Below are positions 63,801 through 64,000 of a stretch of DNA of 64,000 nt, piece by piece. Origin of the DNA: Haliotis asinina. Its lineage: Eukaryota; Mollusca; Gastropoda; Lepetellida; Haliotidae. The notes beneath the pieces were generated by a model. That model saw nothing but the letters and a program-made list of their open reading frames with translations. It was not told the DNA's origin and did no database searches. The translations under genes were made by a program, and so were the position numbers. The number at the start of each line of letters is the position of its first letter. Position 1 is the first letter of the stretch. The DNA is taken from positions 11,600,969 to 11,664,968 of the forward strand of contig NC_090288.1 of the NCBI RefSeq assembly GCF_037392515.1. Direction: 5' to 3'.

Positions 63801-64000
63801 CCATATCAGAATGTGCATTGCGATTGTGACAAGTGCATATGGCCAAACTACAATCTGACGTCTTTGAATGGCGTTTTATGATACTCTTACTTCATATATT
63901 ATATATTCGTATATTTTTACATCCTTAACTATTGACACTGAGACACGATGCACCTAAAGGCTCTGTTTATGGATGTCGACTTCAACAAGGAATAAAAAGA
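63801..64000. other. Window end, nothing recognised
   Basis: AT-rich sequence with no splice-flanked frame. AATAAA at 63992 near the right edge may be chance. Confidence 0.4.

Noticed and set aside
63251-63881. Ser/His/Leu-rich frames near the right end
   Set aside because: They arise from the CACT/TCAC satellite and overlap in two frames.

Overview
This is a window of animal nuclear DNA: AT-rich, with small intron-split genes, GT-AG introns and very dense short interspersed repeats. Two repeat families supply over sixty recognisable copies or fragments. SINE-A has a tRNA-like head (boxes A and B, closest by eye to tRNA-Asp) and SINE-B does not, but both end in the same tail (GGAATATTGCT..GCGGCGTAAAA followed by CTCACTCAC). 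From this repeat style and from the gene types (multi-domain CBM14 proteins, POGLUT1, ciliary-type proteins) I infer a marine mollusc, most likely a gastropod such as an abalone. That assignment is inference, not proof.

Layout. At 0.5-3.1 kb, minus strand, lies the 5' end of a POGLUT1-like gene (signal-peptide exon plus a diagnostic KWK..CSC exon). Facing away from it at 4.05-8.2 kb, plus strand, is a complete three-exon gene for a 110-aa Dpy-30-motif protein; its exons are too short to stand out as long open frames and were found by matching splice phase. From 8.2 to 25.7 kb I see no convincing gene, only SINEs, an (AG)68 tract, an integrase fossil, a 60-bp coding-like repeat and a 1.7-kb minisatellite that is open in all three minus-strand frames.

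The main content is a dispersed tandem family of three secreted chitin-binding (peritrophin-A/CBM14) genes, all on the plus strand: gene A (25.77-32.2 kb), gene B (45.29-47.67 kb) and gene C (56.98-62.43 kb). Each has three exons, all introns are phase 1, and each exon carries one CBM14-type module, so the family looks like products of whole-gene duplication of a modular ancestor. The third module in all three lacks the Cys2/Cys6 pair, and the first module of gene A lacks the Cys1/Cys3 pair. Between A and B lies an unrelated two-exon gene (34.86-35.55 kb) for a 171-aa MGC-starting coiled-coil protein that resembles stathmin-domain-containing protein 1; it has four palindromic CRE sites just upstream.

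The rest is repeat-rich non-coding DNA: small inverted-repeat DNA elements (including a pogo-type 348-bp copy with TA duplication and a 127-bp copy with identical 44-bp arms), satellites and degenerate tandem arrays. Nothing in the window suggests a prokaryotic or viral system. The secreted CBM14 proteins probably act outside the cell in a chitin-containing layer (gut lining, shell or cuticle-like matrix); the sequence does not say which.
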